A DNA stretch of 34,761 nucleotides from Helicobacteraceae bacterium 4484_230 (lineage in GTDB: Bacteria > Campylobacterota > Campylobacteria > Campylobacterales > Sulfurimonadaceae): NCBI GenBank assembly GCA_002085085.1, contig MZGN01000041.1, forward strand, positions 1 to 34,761, read 5' to 3'. Below the pieces are notes generated by a model. It saw nothing but the letters and a program-made list of their open reading frames with translations. It was not told the origin of the DNA and made no database searches. Positions 1-8,652 of the stretch are shown here, one piece after another. The position numbers were made by a program, and so were the translations under genes. Each line of letters begins with the position of its first letter. Position 1 is the stretch's first letter.

Positions 1-38
1 CCAATGAGTGATAGCATATTACTAGATAGGGGTAATAT

Positions 39-1183
39 ATGTTCAAAAATAAAATATTATTTATCACTTTATTGCTTATTGTTATTGCAGTTCTTTATGC
101 AGTTGTAAATATATCGCGCGGGAAAGGAAGCTATGGAGGCTCTCATGCAACAGAGCCCGAAACTGCTCCAAAAGCAAAACTGCAGACAGAATATATCATC
201 TATCAGGAAAAAGTTACTCAAGACAATGAGGGTTTAAGCCGCCCGGTTTAAGCCGCCCGAAAAAGGATAATGTTGTGTTTCAGTCCGTACTGGATGATAT
301 CGAAAATGGAAAATCTGTCTCCGCGGAGCGTATAGCTGATGCCTTGAAGAGCATCTTTTTGAATTATCCGAAGGATATACATGGGGAAGTAGCTCTGTAT
401 GCGCTGCCCCTCTTTTTACAGCTTGATCAAAACTTCGCTTCCTGTAAAGAGACGGTTGTTGGGCTGTACCGTGAAAAAGAGCTTCCGGATACGCTTAGAG
501 TGGCAATGCTTGAGATCATGGACCGCCATTTTGATCATGATTTGGCCGGTGTCGTTACCGATGTCTTTATGGATAAAGATAGTGAAGATTCACTCATGCT
601 CGGTAAAAGCGCCAAGGTTCTGGCTGGTCGAAATATCGATATTTCCGGTGAGCTAATGGAGCGTTATCCGGATGCAACAGATGTAGAAAAACGTTATTAC
701 GCAGAGTCGCTGGCGTATTTAAAGAAAAAAGAGGCACTGCCGATGATATCTGAAGATATTGAGCGTATGGAAGATGTTGCCCTGCAGTCCTCTTTGATCC
801 AATCTTACGCAAAGCTTGCCCCTGGGGACAGCAAAACAATCAGCAGGCTGGTAGAGATTGCCGATGGCTCATCCGTCGCAAAAAATGAACTTAAGCCGGA
901 GATACTCTCCATACAGGCAGTTGTTGCGCTGGGCAGGTCAAATACTCCGCAGGCTTATAGAGAACTGTTGGAGGTTGTTGAAAACGAGGAGGCGCTCCCT
1001 TCGGTACGGATCGTGGCAGTCGAGTCTTTTTATACGCTGCCTGAAAGCATGAAGGCCGAGGTAGCCGTTTCGCTGCAAAAACTTTCAACGGAGATACCAA
1101 ATTCAAAAAGTCTTGACCATATAGACAGGGAAAGGTTGAGTACGCATATCAAAAGAGTTTTGAGCTTCCTGTCAAAGGAGTAA
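39..1183 (+). pseudogene. Membrane-anchored HEAT-like alpha-helical repeat protein, split into ORFs 39..251 and 275..1183 by a 14-bp tandem duplication
   Basis: ORF 39..251 has an N-terminal TM helix (ILFITLLLIVIAVLYAVV). The stop at 249-251 lies in the second copy of gtttaagccgcccg. Removing one copy gives GLSRPKKDNVVFQSVLDDIENG, continuous with ORF 275..1183, which is helical and repeat-like. Confidence 0.75.
232..259. repeat. Perfect 14-bp tandem duplication (gtttaagccgcccg x2)
   Basis: Direct reading: 232-245 and 246-259 are identical. Confidence 0.98.
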
Positions 1184-1187
1184 AGAG

Positions 1188-2304
1188 ATGTGTATTATAA
1201 AAAAACTTTTTACCGTTTTTCTCTTTATGCTGTTTTGCTTCAGTGCAAATGCCGCGACGATCGTGAATGCTAAGGTTGGAAGTACGGTTATAGACGGTGA
1301 TTTCGCATTTGGGCTGGCTGGTCATGCGGGTGTTGTTATCGGCGAATATGAAAGTGACAGCAAAATGATAATCGATGCAACTGTTCAAAGCGTAAAAACA
1401 AAAACATACAAAGACTGGTCGCATGACAATGGCGGTTACGAAGGGCACTTTAGGTCTACACAGCGTAATTATACAGAGAGTGAAAGAAGAGATATCGTTA
1501 CCTGGGCAAAAGCGGCGATAGGGGCGGATTACTGGATAATAGAGCTTTACAGGTATGCCTGGGATTTTGACCATGATAATAACGTTCCTTATCCCGGGAA
1601 CGTAATACCGACTGATTTCAGATGCGACGGGCTGGCAGAGTGGTGTGTGGAAAAAGCGTTTAACAGTGCCGCCCCGACAAAACATGACGGATTTTATTAT
1701 GACAACAGTCCTTACTCAAACAAACCGATCGATATATCCGGAGGAAAAGGGGTTGCCGATACGGCTTTTCAGCCCGACAAGCCCGGTCTCGAGCTGGAGG
1801 GGGCGACGTCTGTAAAGATCACATGGACACAGCCCAGTGGTGTATCATTGAGTGCACCTTATGCTCTGTTGAGAAAATCAGAGGATTTGTTTGAGAAAAT
1901 ATATTGTGGAAAGATGCGTTATTGCTGCGGCATGGTCGCCAGCATCCAACGAAGCCATAATTAAAACAGAGGCTGCAGAGTTGTCATCATCGGCATCATC
2001 CTCTTCTTCAGAGAGCAGTGAGTCGTTGGAGAGCAGTTCGTCATCCGTATCATCTGAGGGGAGTTCATCATCAAGCAGCATTGACTCGTCATCCAGTTCA
2101 TCCGAATTTAGCGTGGAGACGATCTCGCTGGCGATAAAAAACGGTACGCCGCTAATAGACATAGCCCCTGATCCCATAAAAAAACAGATAGAAAAGATCA
2201 ACAAGATCCCTGCTGATGATATCAGGGAGCATGGCATGAACGGTCAGTTGAAAGAGATCTTCCAGGATGTATTTAAACAGCCTGCGATATCAAAAGGAGA
2301 ATAG
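1188..2304 (+). pseudogene. Secreted permuted NlpC/P60 (YiiX/YaeF-like) papain-fold hydrolase with FN3-like segment and Ser-rich linker; apparently frameshifted near 1905-1920
   Basis: ORF 1188..1964 has a signal peptide (LFTVFLFMLFCFSANA), GHAGVVIGEY (His motif), then FRCDGLAEWCVEKA (Cys motif), followed by an FN3-like start (VKITWTQPSG...YALLRKSEDLFEKIYCGK). ORF 1891..2304 supplies an FN3-like end (CVIAAAWSPASNEAIIKT) and a poly-Ser linker in another frame. Confidence 0.55.
1981..2110 (+). repeat. Low-complexity serine-rich linker coding sequence
   Basis: Translation LSSSASSSSSESSESLESSSSSVSSEGSSSSSSIDSSSSSSEF. Confidence 0.85.
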
Positions 2305-2305
2305 G

Positions 2306-2872
2306 ATGTATTCGTATATTTTAAAATTTACAGGCCTTTCCTTTTTGATCGGTTTGTCGATATTCATCGGTTGCGACGGCGGCAGTGGTCCATCGGAATC
2401 AGTACCTGCTCTTGTTCAGGTCAAAGTTACTGACGGATATGTTATTGATGCCAATGTTACATTGGGCGCAAAACAGTTTGTGTATGACGGAAATATTACT
2501 TATGAGTCATATCTGGTTTCAGGTGCAAACACCAAAGATACTCTTCTATCAAAGGGCGGTGTGCATGACTTGAACGGTAATAGTGTGGTGGATAAAGAGG
2601 ATGTTGTCGCCATCGATATGAAGGCACCGGGAAATTATAGAAATATCAACCCGTTTACTACACTTTTGGCAGAAAATAAATATCTAAGCGCCCAGGAACT
2701 GCTGGATCACTATACGTATGACGAAGGTGTAGATTTTGGAAGTATAGAAGAGGTGAACAGTTTTGATATAGATATTGTTCAGGCATCCACAGGACCGGAA
2801 GGAAACCCCGAGATAATGCGCCAGGCGGCGATTCTGACACTGCTTTATTCGGCAATAAAGAATAGGGAATAG
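2306..2872 (+). CDS. Lipoprotein with dockerin/EF-hand-like DLNGNSVVDKED segment; probably a truncated version of a longer surface protein
   Basis: SD aaaggag before ATG 2306; lipobox-like SIFIGC; stop falls inside the heptanucleotide repeat. Confidence 0.6.
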   Translation: MYSYILKFTGLSFLIGLSIFIGCDGGSGPSESVPALVQVKVTDGYVIDANVTLGAKQFVYDGNITYESYLVSGANTKDTLLSKGGVHDLNGNSVVDKEDVVAIDMKAPGNYRNINPFTTLLAENKYLSAQELLDHYTYDEGVDFGSIEEVNSFDIDIVQASTGPEGNPEIMRQAAILTLLYSAIKNRE

Positions 2873-2912
2873 GGAATAGGGAATAGGGAATAGGGAATAG
2901 GGAATAGGGAAT
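2860..2912. repeat. Heptanucleotide tandem repeat (gaatagg)x7 plus partial gaat
   Basis: Direct reading; seven perfect units at 2860-2908. Confidence 0.97.
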
Positions 2913-2950
2913 GCACGGATCTGTTTTTTATAAAAAAATTTATGAATCCC

Positions 2951-2974
2951 GTAGGGGGCGATTGCCATCGCACC
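2951..2974 (+). repeat. REP-like hairpin: GTAG tetranucleotide plus imperfect 8-bp stem
   Basis: GTAG ggggcgat-tgcc-atcgcacc with a single mismatch in the stem. Confidence 0.5.
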
Positions 2975-3010
2975 ATTTATGATTGCCATTTCATCATTTA
3001 TATTTGTTTC

Positions 3011-3139
3011 GGTTGGCTTTAGCCAACCAGGAAAGCAACAAATATCAAGTCAAATTTGATTCAGGATTCATTGCCTGTTTCAGATCTCTGCCTTTGGCAG
3101 GGATAACTGTTTTACACATCGATCGTTCTTCGGACGATC
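3011..3139. repeat. Cluster of short perfect or near-perfect palindromes
   Basis: ggttggct-tt-agccaacc (3011-3028), tcaaatttga (3050-3059), ctgcc-ttt-ggcag (3088-3100), gatcgttc-ttc-ggacgatc (3121-3139). Confidence 0.7.
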
Positions 3140-3152
3140 AGATAGACTGCAT

Positions 3153-4295
3153 CTATTCTTCCCATTTTGTTTTAAGCTTTTCAGGCAGGTAGGCTTTATC
3201 TAAAACAGTATTTCCGGTTTCGTTCCATATTATCACTCTTCCCTCAAGCCGTCCGTCTTTGAGTTCAGCCTGAGATCTTTTCTGCCCGTTCTTGTACCAG
3301 GTCAGTTTTTCTCCGTTCAGTTTCCCGCTTCTGTATCTGCTCTCTTCTTCTTTGGTGCCGTTTTCATACCATACGGTTACATCACCGTGAAGCTTGCCTT
3401 CTTTATAGTATGCGACAGACCTTTTTGAGCCGCTTTTGTACCAAGTGCTTACTTTGCCGTGCAGTCTGCCTTCTTTATAGTGGGAAACAGAGCGTTTATT
3501 ACCGTTTTTATACCATGAAACAACTTCTCCATGCAGTTTTGCTTTTTTCAGTTGTGCCTCAGACCTCTTTTTTCCGTTTTCATACCAGAGTACTTCTTTG
3601 CCGTTTTTGTCACTGTCGCTATATGTGCGCTTGAGCAGTTCGTTGCCATAGGAGCCGTAGAAAATAAGTGTTCTTCCGGCTTTTTTTCTTTTTACTGTTT
3701 TTACAGGTTTTTTTGGTTCCTGTTTAGGTTTGACTTGTTGTTTGCGCGTCAGTTCCGCCAAACGCATTTTTTCTGCTCTTTTTTCTGCTTCTTCCTCAAA
3801 TCTTATTTTTTCAAATTTCTCTTTTGCCTCAAGTTGCCCGTTCCTGGCAGCTTTTTCATACCAGAGTGCTGCAGCCGATCTGTTTTTGTCAACACCGGCA
3901 CCGTACAGATACATGTCCCCGAGTGCTTCCTGCGCAGCTGCATGACCCTGTATAGCAGATTTTTTATACCAGTGAAACGCCATTGGGAAGTCCTGGTTGA
4001 GACCCAACCCTTTTTTATATTTTGAGGCCAGTCTGTACTGTGCTCTGCTGTTTCCCTGTATGGCAGCTTTTTTATACCACAATATGGCCTGGGCCTTATC
4101 CTGAGCGACTCCATAGCCCCTGTCGTACATATATCCAAGAAGATATAGCACCTGAGGATCACTCTGCTGCTCTACCGGCTGCCAGAGTTTAAACGCACTG
4201 TCATAATGCCCCTTTCGGGCTTCACTTAGACCTTTTTCCACATCGCCTGCCTGAAGTCCGGCTATAATTATAAATATTAATAATAATTTTTTCAT
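3153..4295 (-). CDS. Secreted Sel1-repeat protein with C-terminal YwqK/MORN_2-type repeats
   Basis: Signal peptide; Sel1 repeats (LGYMYDRGYGVAQDKAQAILWYKKAAIQGNSRAQY...); five exact 24-aa WYxNGxKxS...GxLxGxV repeats. Confidence 0.88.
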   Translation of the reverse strand: MKKLLLIFIIIAGLQAGDVEKGLSEARKGHYDSAFKLWQPVEQQSDPQVLYLLGYMYDRGYGVAQDKAQAILWYKKAAIQGNSRAQYRLASKYKKGLGLNQDFPMAFHWYKKSAIQGHAAAQEALGDMYLYGAGVDKNRSAAALWYEKAARNGQLEAKEKFEKIRFEEEAEKRAEKMRLAELTRKQQVKPKQEPKKPVKTVKRKKAGRTLIFYGSYGNELLKRTYSDSDKNGKEVLWYENGKKRSEAQLKKAKLHGEVVSWYKNGNKRSVSHYKEGRLHGKVSTWYKSGSKRSVAYYKEGKLHGDVTVWYENGTKEEESRYRSGKLNGEKLTWYKNGQKRSQAELKDGRLEGRVIIWNETGNTVLDKAYLPEKLKTKWEE

Positions 4296-4413
4296 TGCTG
4301 CGTCTCTGTCTGAAAGTACTTTTTTGCAATATTATACATTATAATTGGGATATGAGCACTGCTGAAACAAGAATTCGATAAAATACAGGTAAAAAAGCAG
4401 TCAAGTGTAAATA

Positions 4414-4980
4414 ATGGAAAGTAAAGTATGGGTAATCAATGATCCCGATGCAGAAGAAGAAAAACCAAAACCAAAACCTGTAAGAATATATTTGATAGTG
4501 ATGATAGTCATAATGATCGCGGTTGGCGGCTATTTTGCATACGAGTATCTGCTTGCGAGTGGTAACAAGGCGGTTATAGACAAGGTCTTGGATGTGCAAA
4601 GCGTTGATATTATCAGGGCGGTACAGGGCAAGAAGAGTACCGTTGCACCGTCAAAGGCCTATACTGCGGAAGATATTGTGCTCATGAATGAAAAACTGCT
4701 GACATGGAGTGATGTGGACCGCAGGGTCGGTCTTATGGATGTTGATGGTAATGTATCGGCCAAAAGCCATCCTGCCTGTCCGGACGGATATGAAACCGCA
4801 ATCGTAGAAAGAATATATGCTCAAGAGACATACTGCTACAGTCAGAAAAAAAGTTTTCTGCTCCAGAAGAAGGTTCTTGCAGACAATACCTATACTGTTA
4901 CTGATTATGCATTCGATAAAAACGGAAAAACTGACTCTGTTGAGCGCTATCTTTTAAGCGGTGAAAAAATATCTGAATGA
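4414..4980 (+). CDS. Membrane-anchored hypothetical protein
   Basis: 188-aa ORF with a single TM helix (IYLIVMIVIMIAVGGYFAYEYLLA). Confidence 0.75.
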   Translation: MESKVWVINDPDAEEEKPKPKPVRIYLIVMIVIMIAVGGYFAYEYLLASGNKAVIDKVLDVQSVDIIRAVQGKKSTVAPSKAYTAEDIVLMNEKLLTWSDVDRRVGLMDVDGNVSAKSHPACPDGYETAIVERIYAQETYCYSQKKSFLLQKKVLADNTYTVTDYAFDKNGKTDSVERYLLSGEKISE

Positions 4981-4993
4981 GAGGACGCATGCA

Positions 4994-5479
4994 ATGCTGA
5001 TTGACCGTCTGATACGATATGTAGGTGCGTTGAGCGGAGTGGTTTTGGCTGCGTTAATATTGCTTGTAGTCTATGATGCTCTGATGAGATATCTGTTTCA
5101 TAGCGGATCGATTGCACTTCAGGAGCTTGAATGGCATCTTTTTGACGTAGTGATCCTGCTGGGTATAGCTTATGCTCTTAATCGTGATGCACATGTAAGG
5201 GTAGATATCTTTTATGACCGTTTTTCCAAAAAGACACAAATGGTGATAGATGTGGCGGCTATACTGTTTTTTATTACGCCGCTTTCTCTTTTAATAATAT
5301 ATGTAGGATTCGATTTTGTATCACTCAGTTTTCTGCAGGATGAGGCATCTTCCAATCCGGGGGGACTCGCCAACCGCTTTATAATAAAATCATTAATGCC
5401 TGTCGCATTTGTTCTTCTTATACTACAGGCATATAGGGATATTGTTGTTCTGCTTAAAAAACTGAAGGATTCCGAATGA
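4994..5479 (+). CDS. dctQ: TRAP transporter small permease (DctQ family)
   Basis: Four TM helices; ELEWHLFDVVILLGIAYALNRDAHVRVDIFYDRFS motif; overlaps DctM. Confidence 0.9.
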   Translation: MLIDRLIRYVGALSGVVLAALILLVVYDALMRYLFHSGSIALQELEWHLFDVVILLGIAYALNRDAHVRVDIFYDRFSKKTQMVIDVAAILFFITPLSLLIIYVGFDFVSLSFLQDEASSNPGGLANRFIIKSLMPVAFVLLILQAYRDIVVLLKKLKDSE

Positions 5480-6759
5480 CTGCACTTTTTATGTTTCTTG
5501 CGGCTCTGGCCATGCTGCTTGTCGGAGTTCCAGTAGCTTTTGCATTCGGTTCGGCAGCTATTTTATTTGCACTGCTCTCTCCGGAGCTCGGCATGGAAGT
5601 GTTTAATGTGCTGCCTTTTCGCATATATGGAATAATGAGCAATGTAACACTTATGGCAGTACCTCTTTTTATTGCGATGGGGTTGGTGCTGGAAAAGTCG
5701 CTAATGGCTGAAAATCTGCTGATCTCCATGAGCAGGCTTTTTCGTTCTGTTCGTGGCGGCCTGGCAGTAAGTGTCGTTATGGTGGGTGCTATTTTGGCTG
5801 CCTCTACGGGTATTGTCAGTGCGTCAGTGGTTATGATGAGTGTAATAGCTCTGCCACTGATGATCAAAGCCGGATATGACAAAGGGTTGGCTGCCGGCAC
5901 AGTCGCATCAAGCGGTACGCTGGGACAGATTATACCACCCTCCATTATTCTGATTATTTTGGGTGACGTTATGAGTGTCAGTGTCGGTGACCTGTTTTTG
6001 GGAGCAGTTCTGCCAGGCCTTGTGCTGGTTGCCCTGTATATAACATACATCATATTGATCTCGTGGACAAGGCCTCAGATGGCTCCGCTGATTGAGGGGC
6101 ATGACAAGATCAATATAGGTGAACTGCTTTTTTCGATTCTTCCGCCTCTGCTTCTTATGGTAGCAGTGCTTGGATCAATATTTGCAGGGATCGCCTCCCC
6201 GACAGAATCAGCCGCATTCGGGGTTATAGGCGCCCTTCTCTTAAGCTTTTTAAACAAGTCCCTTAGTTTTGGGATGATCAGGTACGCAATGCTGGAGACA
6301 GTCAAGCTTAGCGGCATGATCTTTATGATTCTTATCGGAGCAACCGCATTCAGTCTTGTTTTTAATGAACTTGGCGGCAGTGATATTGTTTTGGAGTTTT
6401 TCAGCGAGGAGATCGGTGATGTCTGGGTTTTTATCGCCTTTTCCATGCTGGCTATATTTATTCTCGGCTTCTTTATAGATTTTATAGAGATTTCTTTTAT
6501 CATTGTGCCCATACTGGTGCCGATAACCGAAGCATTTGGTGTCGATCCCATCTGGTTTGCAGTCTTGATAGCGCTTAACCTTCAGGCATCGTTTTTGACG
6601 CCTCCTTTCGGCCTTGCCCTGTTTTTTCTTAAAGGTGCGGCGGGAGACTCCATTACAACTATGCAGATATATAGAGGCATCGTTCCGTTTATAGCGCTCC
6701 AGCTTTTGGGCCTGTTTATAGTAATACTGTTTCCGGATCTTGTTTTTGCTTTTCTTTAA
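5476..6759 (+). CDS. dctM: TRAP transporter large permease (DctM family)
   Basis: 427-aa polytopic; ASSGTLGQIIPPSIILIILGD and SPTESAAFGVIGALLL motifs. Confidence 0.95.
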   Translation: MTALFMFLAALAMLLVGVPVAFAFGSAAILFALLSPELGMEVFNVLPFRIYGIMSNVTLMAVPLFIAMGLVLEKSLMAENLLISMSRLFRSVRGGLAVSVVMVGAILAASTGIVSASVVMMSVIALPLMIKAGYDKGLAAGTVASSGTLGQIIPPSIILIILGDVMSVSVGDLFLGAVLPGLVLVALYITYIILISWTRPQMAPLIEGHDKINIGELLFSILPPLLLMVAVLGSIFAGIASPTESAAFGVIGALLLSFLNKSLSFGMIRYAMLETVKLSGMIFMILIGATAFSLVFNELGGSDIVLEFFSEEIGDVWVFIAFSMLAIFILGFFIDFIEISFIIVPILVPITEAFGVDPIWFAVLIALNLQASFLTPPFGLALFFLKGAAGDSITTMQIYRGIVPFIALQLLGLFIVILFPDLVFAFL

Positions 6760-6863
6760 GTGAGGTTAAATATCTTATAATATATGCGCACAATAACTCT
6801 GTTGCAGAATTCATATGAGTTTTTAGAGGTGCTCTAATGCCATAATATGTTACAATAAATATT

Positions 6864-7364
6864 ATGGATAAGATACTGTATGCGCCATGGCGAAATGATT
6901 ATATTACAGGCAAAAAAATAGATGGATGTATTTTTTGCCATATAAGTAAACATACTGAAGATGATGAGTCTTTGTATGTGCTTTACCGCGATGAACATTG
7001 CTTTGCTGTTATGAACCGCTACCCGTATACACCAGGTCATTTCATGATTATTCCGCACTGCCATACCGACAAGCTTGAAGCACTTGACAGTGAAGTATGG
7101 TTAAGGATGAGTAAGATAGCACAAAGGGGCGTCAGGCTTCTAAAAGAGGGATTTGGCGCCCAGGGTGTAAACATAGGGATGAATCTGGGAAAAAGTGGCG
7201 GGGCAGGGATAGCAGAGCATATTCATATGCATCTTGTGCCACGTTTTGAGCGCGATACGAATTTCATCACAGCCATAGGTGAAACACGTGTCTATTCAAC
7301 TGATTTTGAGAAGATTTACCGTAAGATAAAAATACTTGCAGATAAGTATTTGGGAGATGAATAA
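6864..7364 (+). CDS. HIT family (histidine triad) protein
   Basis: EHIHMHLVPR triad and N-terminal CIFCHI. Confidence 0.93.
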   Translation: MDKILYAPWRNDYITGKKIDGCIFCHISKHTEDDESLYVLYRDEHCFAVMNRYPYTPGHFMIIPHCHTDKLEALDSEVWLRMSKIAQRGVRLLKEGFGAQGVNIGMNLGKSGGAGIAEHIHMHLVPRFERDTNFITAIGETRVYSTDFEKIYRKIKILADKYLGDE

Positions 7365-7825
7365 TGAGCTGTCTGACTGTTAAAGAACTGGAAGAGAAGT
7401 ATCACGACGATATAAAAAAACTGATAATGCCATATGAGTATAGATTTTTCAGATATGGTCTGGAATTTACTTTTTTATTTTGCTATCTGAATGAAGAAGA
7501 GGATATCTCAGAGTACTCAACCTATGTGCGGTTGACTGACAGTTTCTTGATGCTTGAGAAGAATTTTTACTGCATAGTCTATGAGGGCACCAATACCGAC
7601 CAGGCGATCAAAGCAGTACATAATATCCTGAACCATTTTGAAAAAGAGCATGAGGATAGTGAGATATATATCAATGCAATCTCGATAAAAGAGCAGAAGA
7701 AGCCGAGAGAAGATATTATTTTACACCTTTTTGAATCACTTGAGCAAATGCTCTCTGAACACAAAAGCAATATTGTCGTTGTTATAAAAAGGGATGAAGA
7801 AGAAGAGGCTGGGGAAGAGGAATAG
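7364..7825 (+). CDS. Hypothetical protein, possibly a degenerate GGDEF-like fold
   Basis: 153-aa ORF overlapping HIT; acidic tail; resemblance to GGDEF folds is speculative. Confidence 0.7.
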   Translation: MSCLTVKELEEKYHDDIKKLIMPYEYRFFRYGLEFTFLFCYLNEEEDISEYSTYVRLTDSFLMLEKNFYCIVYEGTNTDQAIKAVHNILNHFEKEHEDSEIYINAISIKEQKKPREDIILHLFESLEQMLSEHKSNIVVVIKRDEEEEAGEEE

Positions 7826-7828
7826 GGT

Positions 7829-8146
7829 ATGTCGGTACTTCTTGAATTTTCCATGTTTCCCACAAGTAAAGATTGTGTCGAAGGTGCTTCTGTCTCAAAA
7901 CAGGTGAGTCGTATCATAGATATGATAGACAAAAGTGGAGTGCCGTATCGATTGACACCCATGGGAACAGTTATAGAAACATCTACCGTGCGTGAAGCCC
8001 TGGATATTATCGAAAAGGCATATGAGGAGCTAGAGTGCGAACGCATATACTCTTCCTTAAAGTTTGATATAAGAAAAGGCAAAGAATCGAGGCTTGAGTC
8101 AAAGATAGTCTCCGTAGAGCAGCATATCGGACGAAAAACCCATTAG
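7829..8146 (+). CDS. MTH1187/YkoF-type thiamine-binding family protein
   Basis: LLEFSMFPTSKDCVEGASVSKQVSRIIDMIDKSGVPYRLTPMGTVIET. Confidence 0.9.
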   Translation: MSVLLEFSMFPTSKDCVEGASVSKQVSRIIDMIDKSGVPYRLTPMGTVIETSTVREALDIIEKAYEELECERIYSSLKFDIRKGKESRLESKIVSVEQHIGRKTH

Positions 8147-8220
8147 AATATAATTTTCCCATTTAATTCACATTTATTTTTTCTATACTCTTTCCACAGG
8201 GATTTCATAAGGAAGACAGT

Positions 8221-8424
8221 GTGAATACAAGAAAGAAGGAAATGCTTTTAAAATTGTCCAAACTGGGTTTTGATTCGGAGACAAAAAGACAAGCTGAAGA
8301 GTATTTTAACGGATCGCTTCAGGGGCACGAATGCATAAAGATAAAAAAATTGGTAGAATTTATAGATAAAGTACTTGACGAGAGCCTTTTTTTTAAAAAC
8401 AAAAGAGGCTCTCCACTGCCTTGA
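8221..8424 (+). CDS. Small hypothetical protein (GTG start)
   Basis: 67-aa ORF in an intergenic slot. Confidence 0.5.
   Translation: MNTRKKEMLLKLSKLGFDSETKRQAEEYFNGSLQGHECIKIKKLVEFIDKVLDESLFFKNKRGSPLP
8380..8413. terminator. Possible hairpin terminator gagagcct...aggctctc with T/A-rich loop
   Basis: 8-bp perfect stem between convergent genes. Confidence 0.35.
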
Positions 8425-8430
8425 GGAGTT

Positions 8431-8619
8431 TTAGTGCCCGCCGTGAGCCCGTGCGTTCATCTCCATCGTGATTCCGGCACGAAGAAACAGGACAAAAGCC
8501 AAGGTGGCAAATATCAGTCCGCTGCCGCTTTCTCCGGCAAAAGCCCAGACAAGTCCAATAATAAATACAATACTACATAATACAAACCACTGTTGATCTC
8601 CCTGTGACACCTGCGCCAT
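8431..8619 (-). CDS. Small two-TM membrane protein
   Basis: 62-aa MAQVSQGDQQWFVLCSIVFIIGLVWAFAGE...; ggaggc upstream of ATG. Confidence 0.65.
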   Translation of the reverse strand: MAQVSQGDQQWFVLCSIVFIIGLVWAFAGESGSGLIFATLAFVLFLRAGITMEMNARAHGGH

Positions 8620-8652
8620 AATGGCCTCCTGTTTATTTTTTTAAAGTATATC

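Noticed and set aside
1878-2237. Minus-strand 119-aa acidic ORF (DDESMLLDDELPSDDTDDELL...)
   Set aside because: It is the mirror of the serine-rich coding region on the + strand; the D/E bias follows from reverse-complemented Ser codons.
2860-2912. Heptanucleotide repeat as a CRISPR-like or telomere-like array
   Set aside because: There are no spacers and the unit is 7 bp; it is a simple satellite.
2684-2989. Minus-strand ORF with FPIPYSLFPIPYSLF repeats
   Set aside because: It is only open because the heptanucleotide satellite has no stop on that strand; no credible start or domain.
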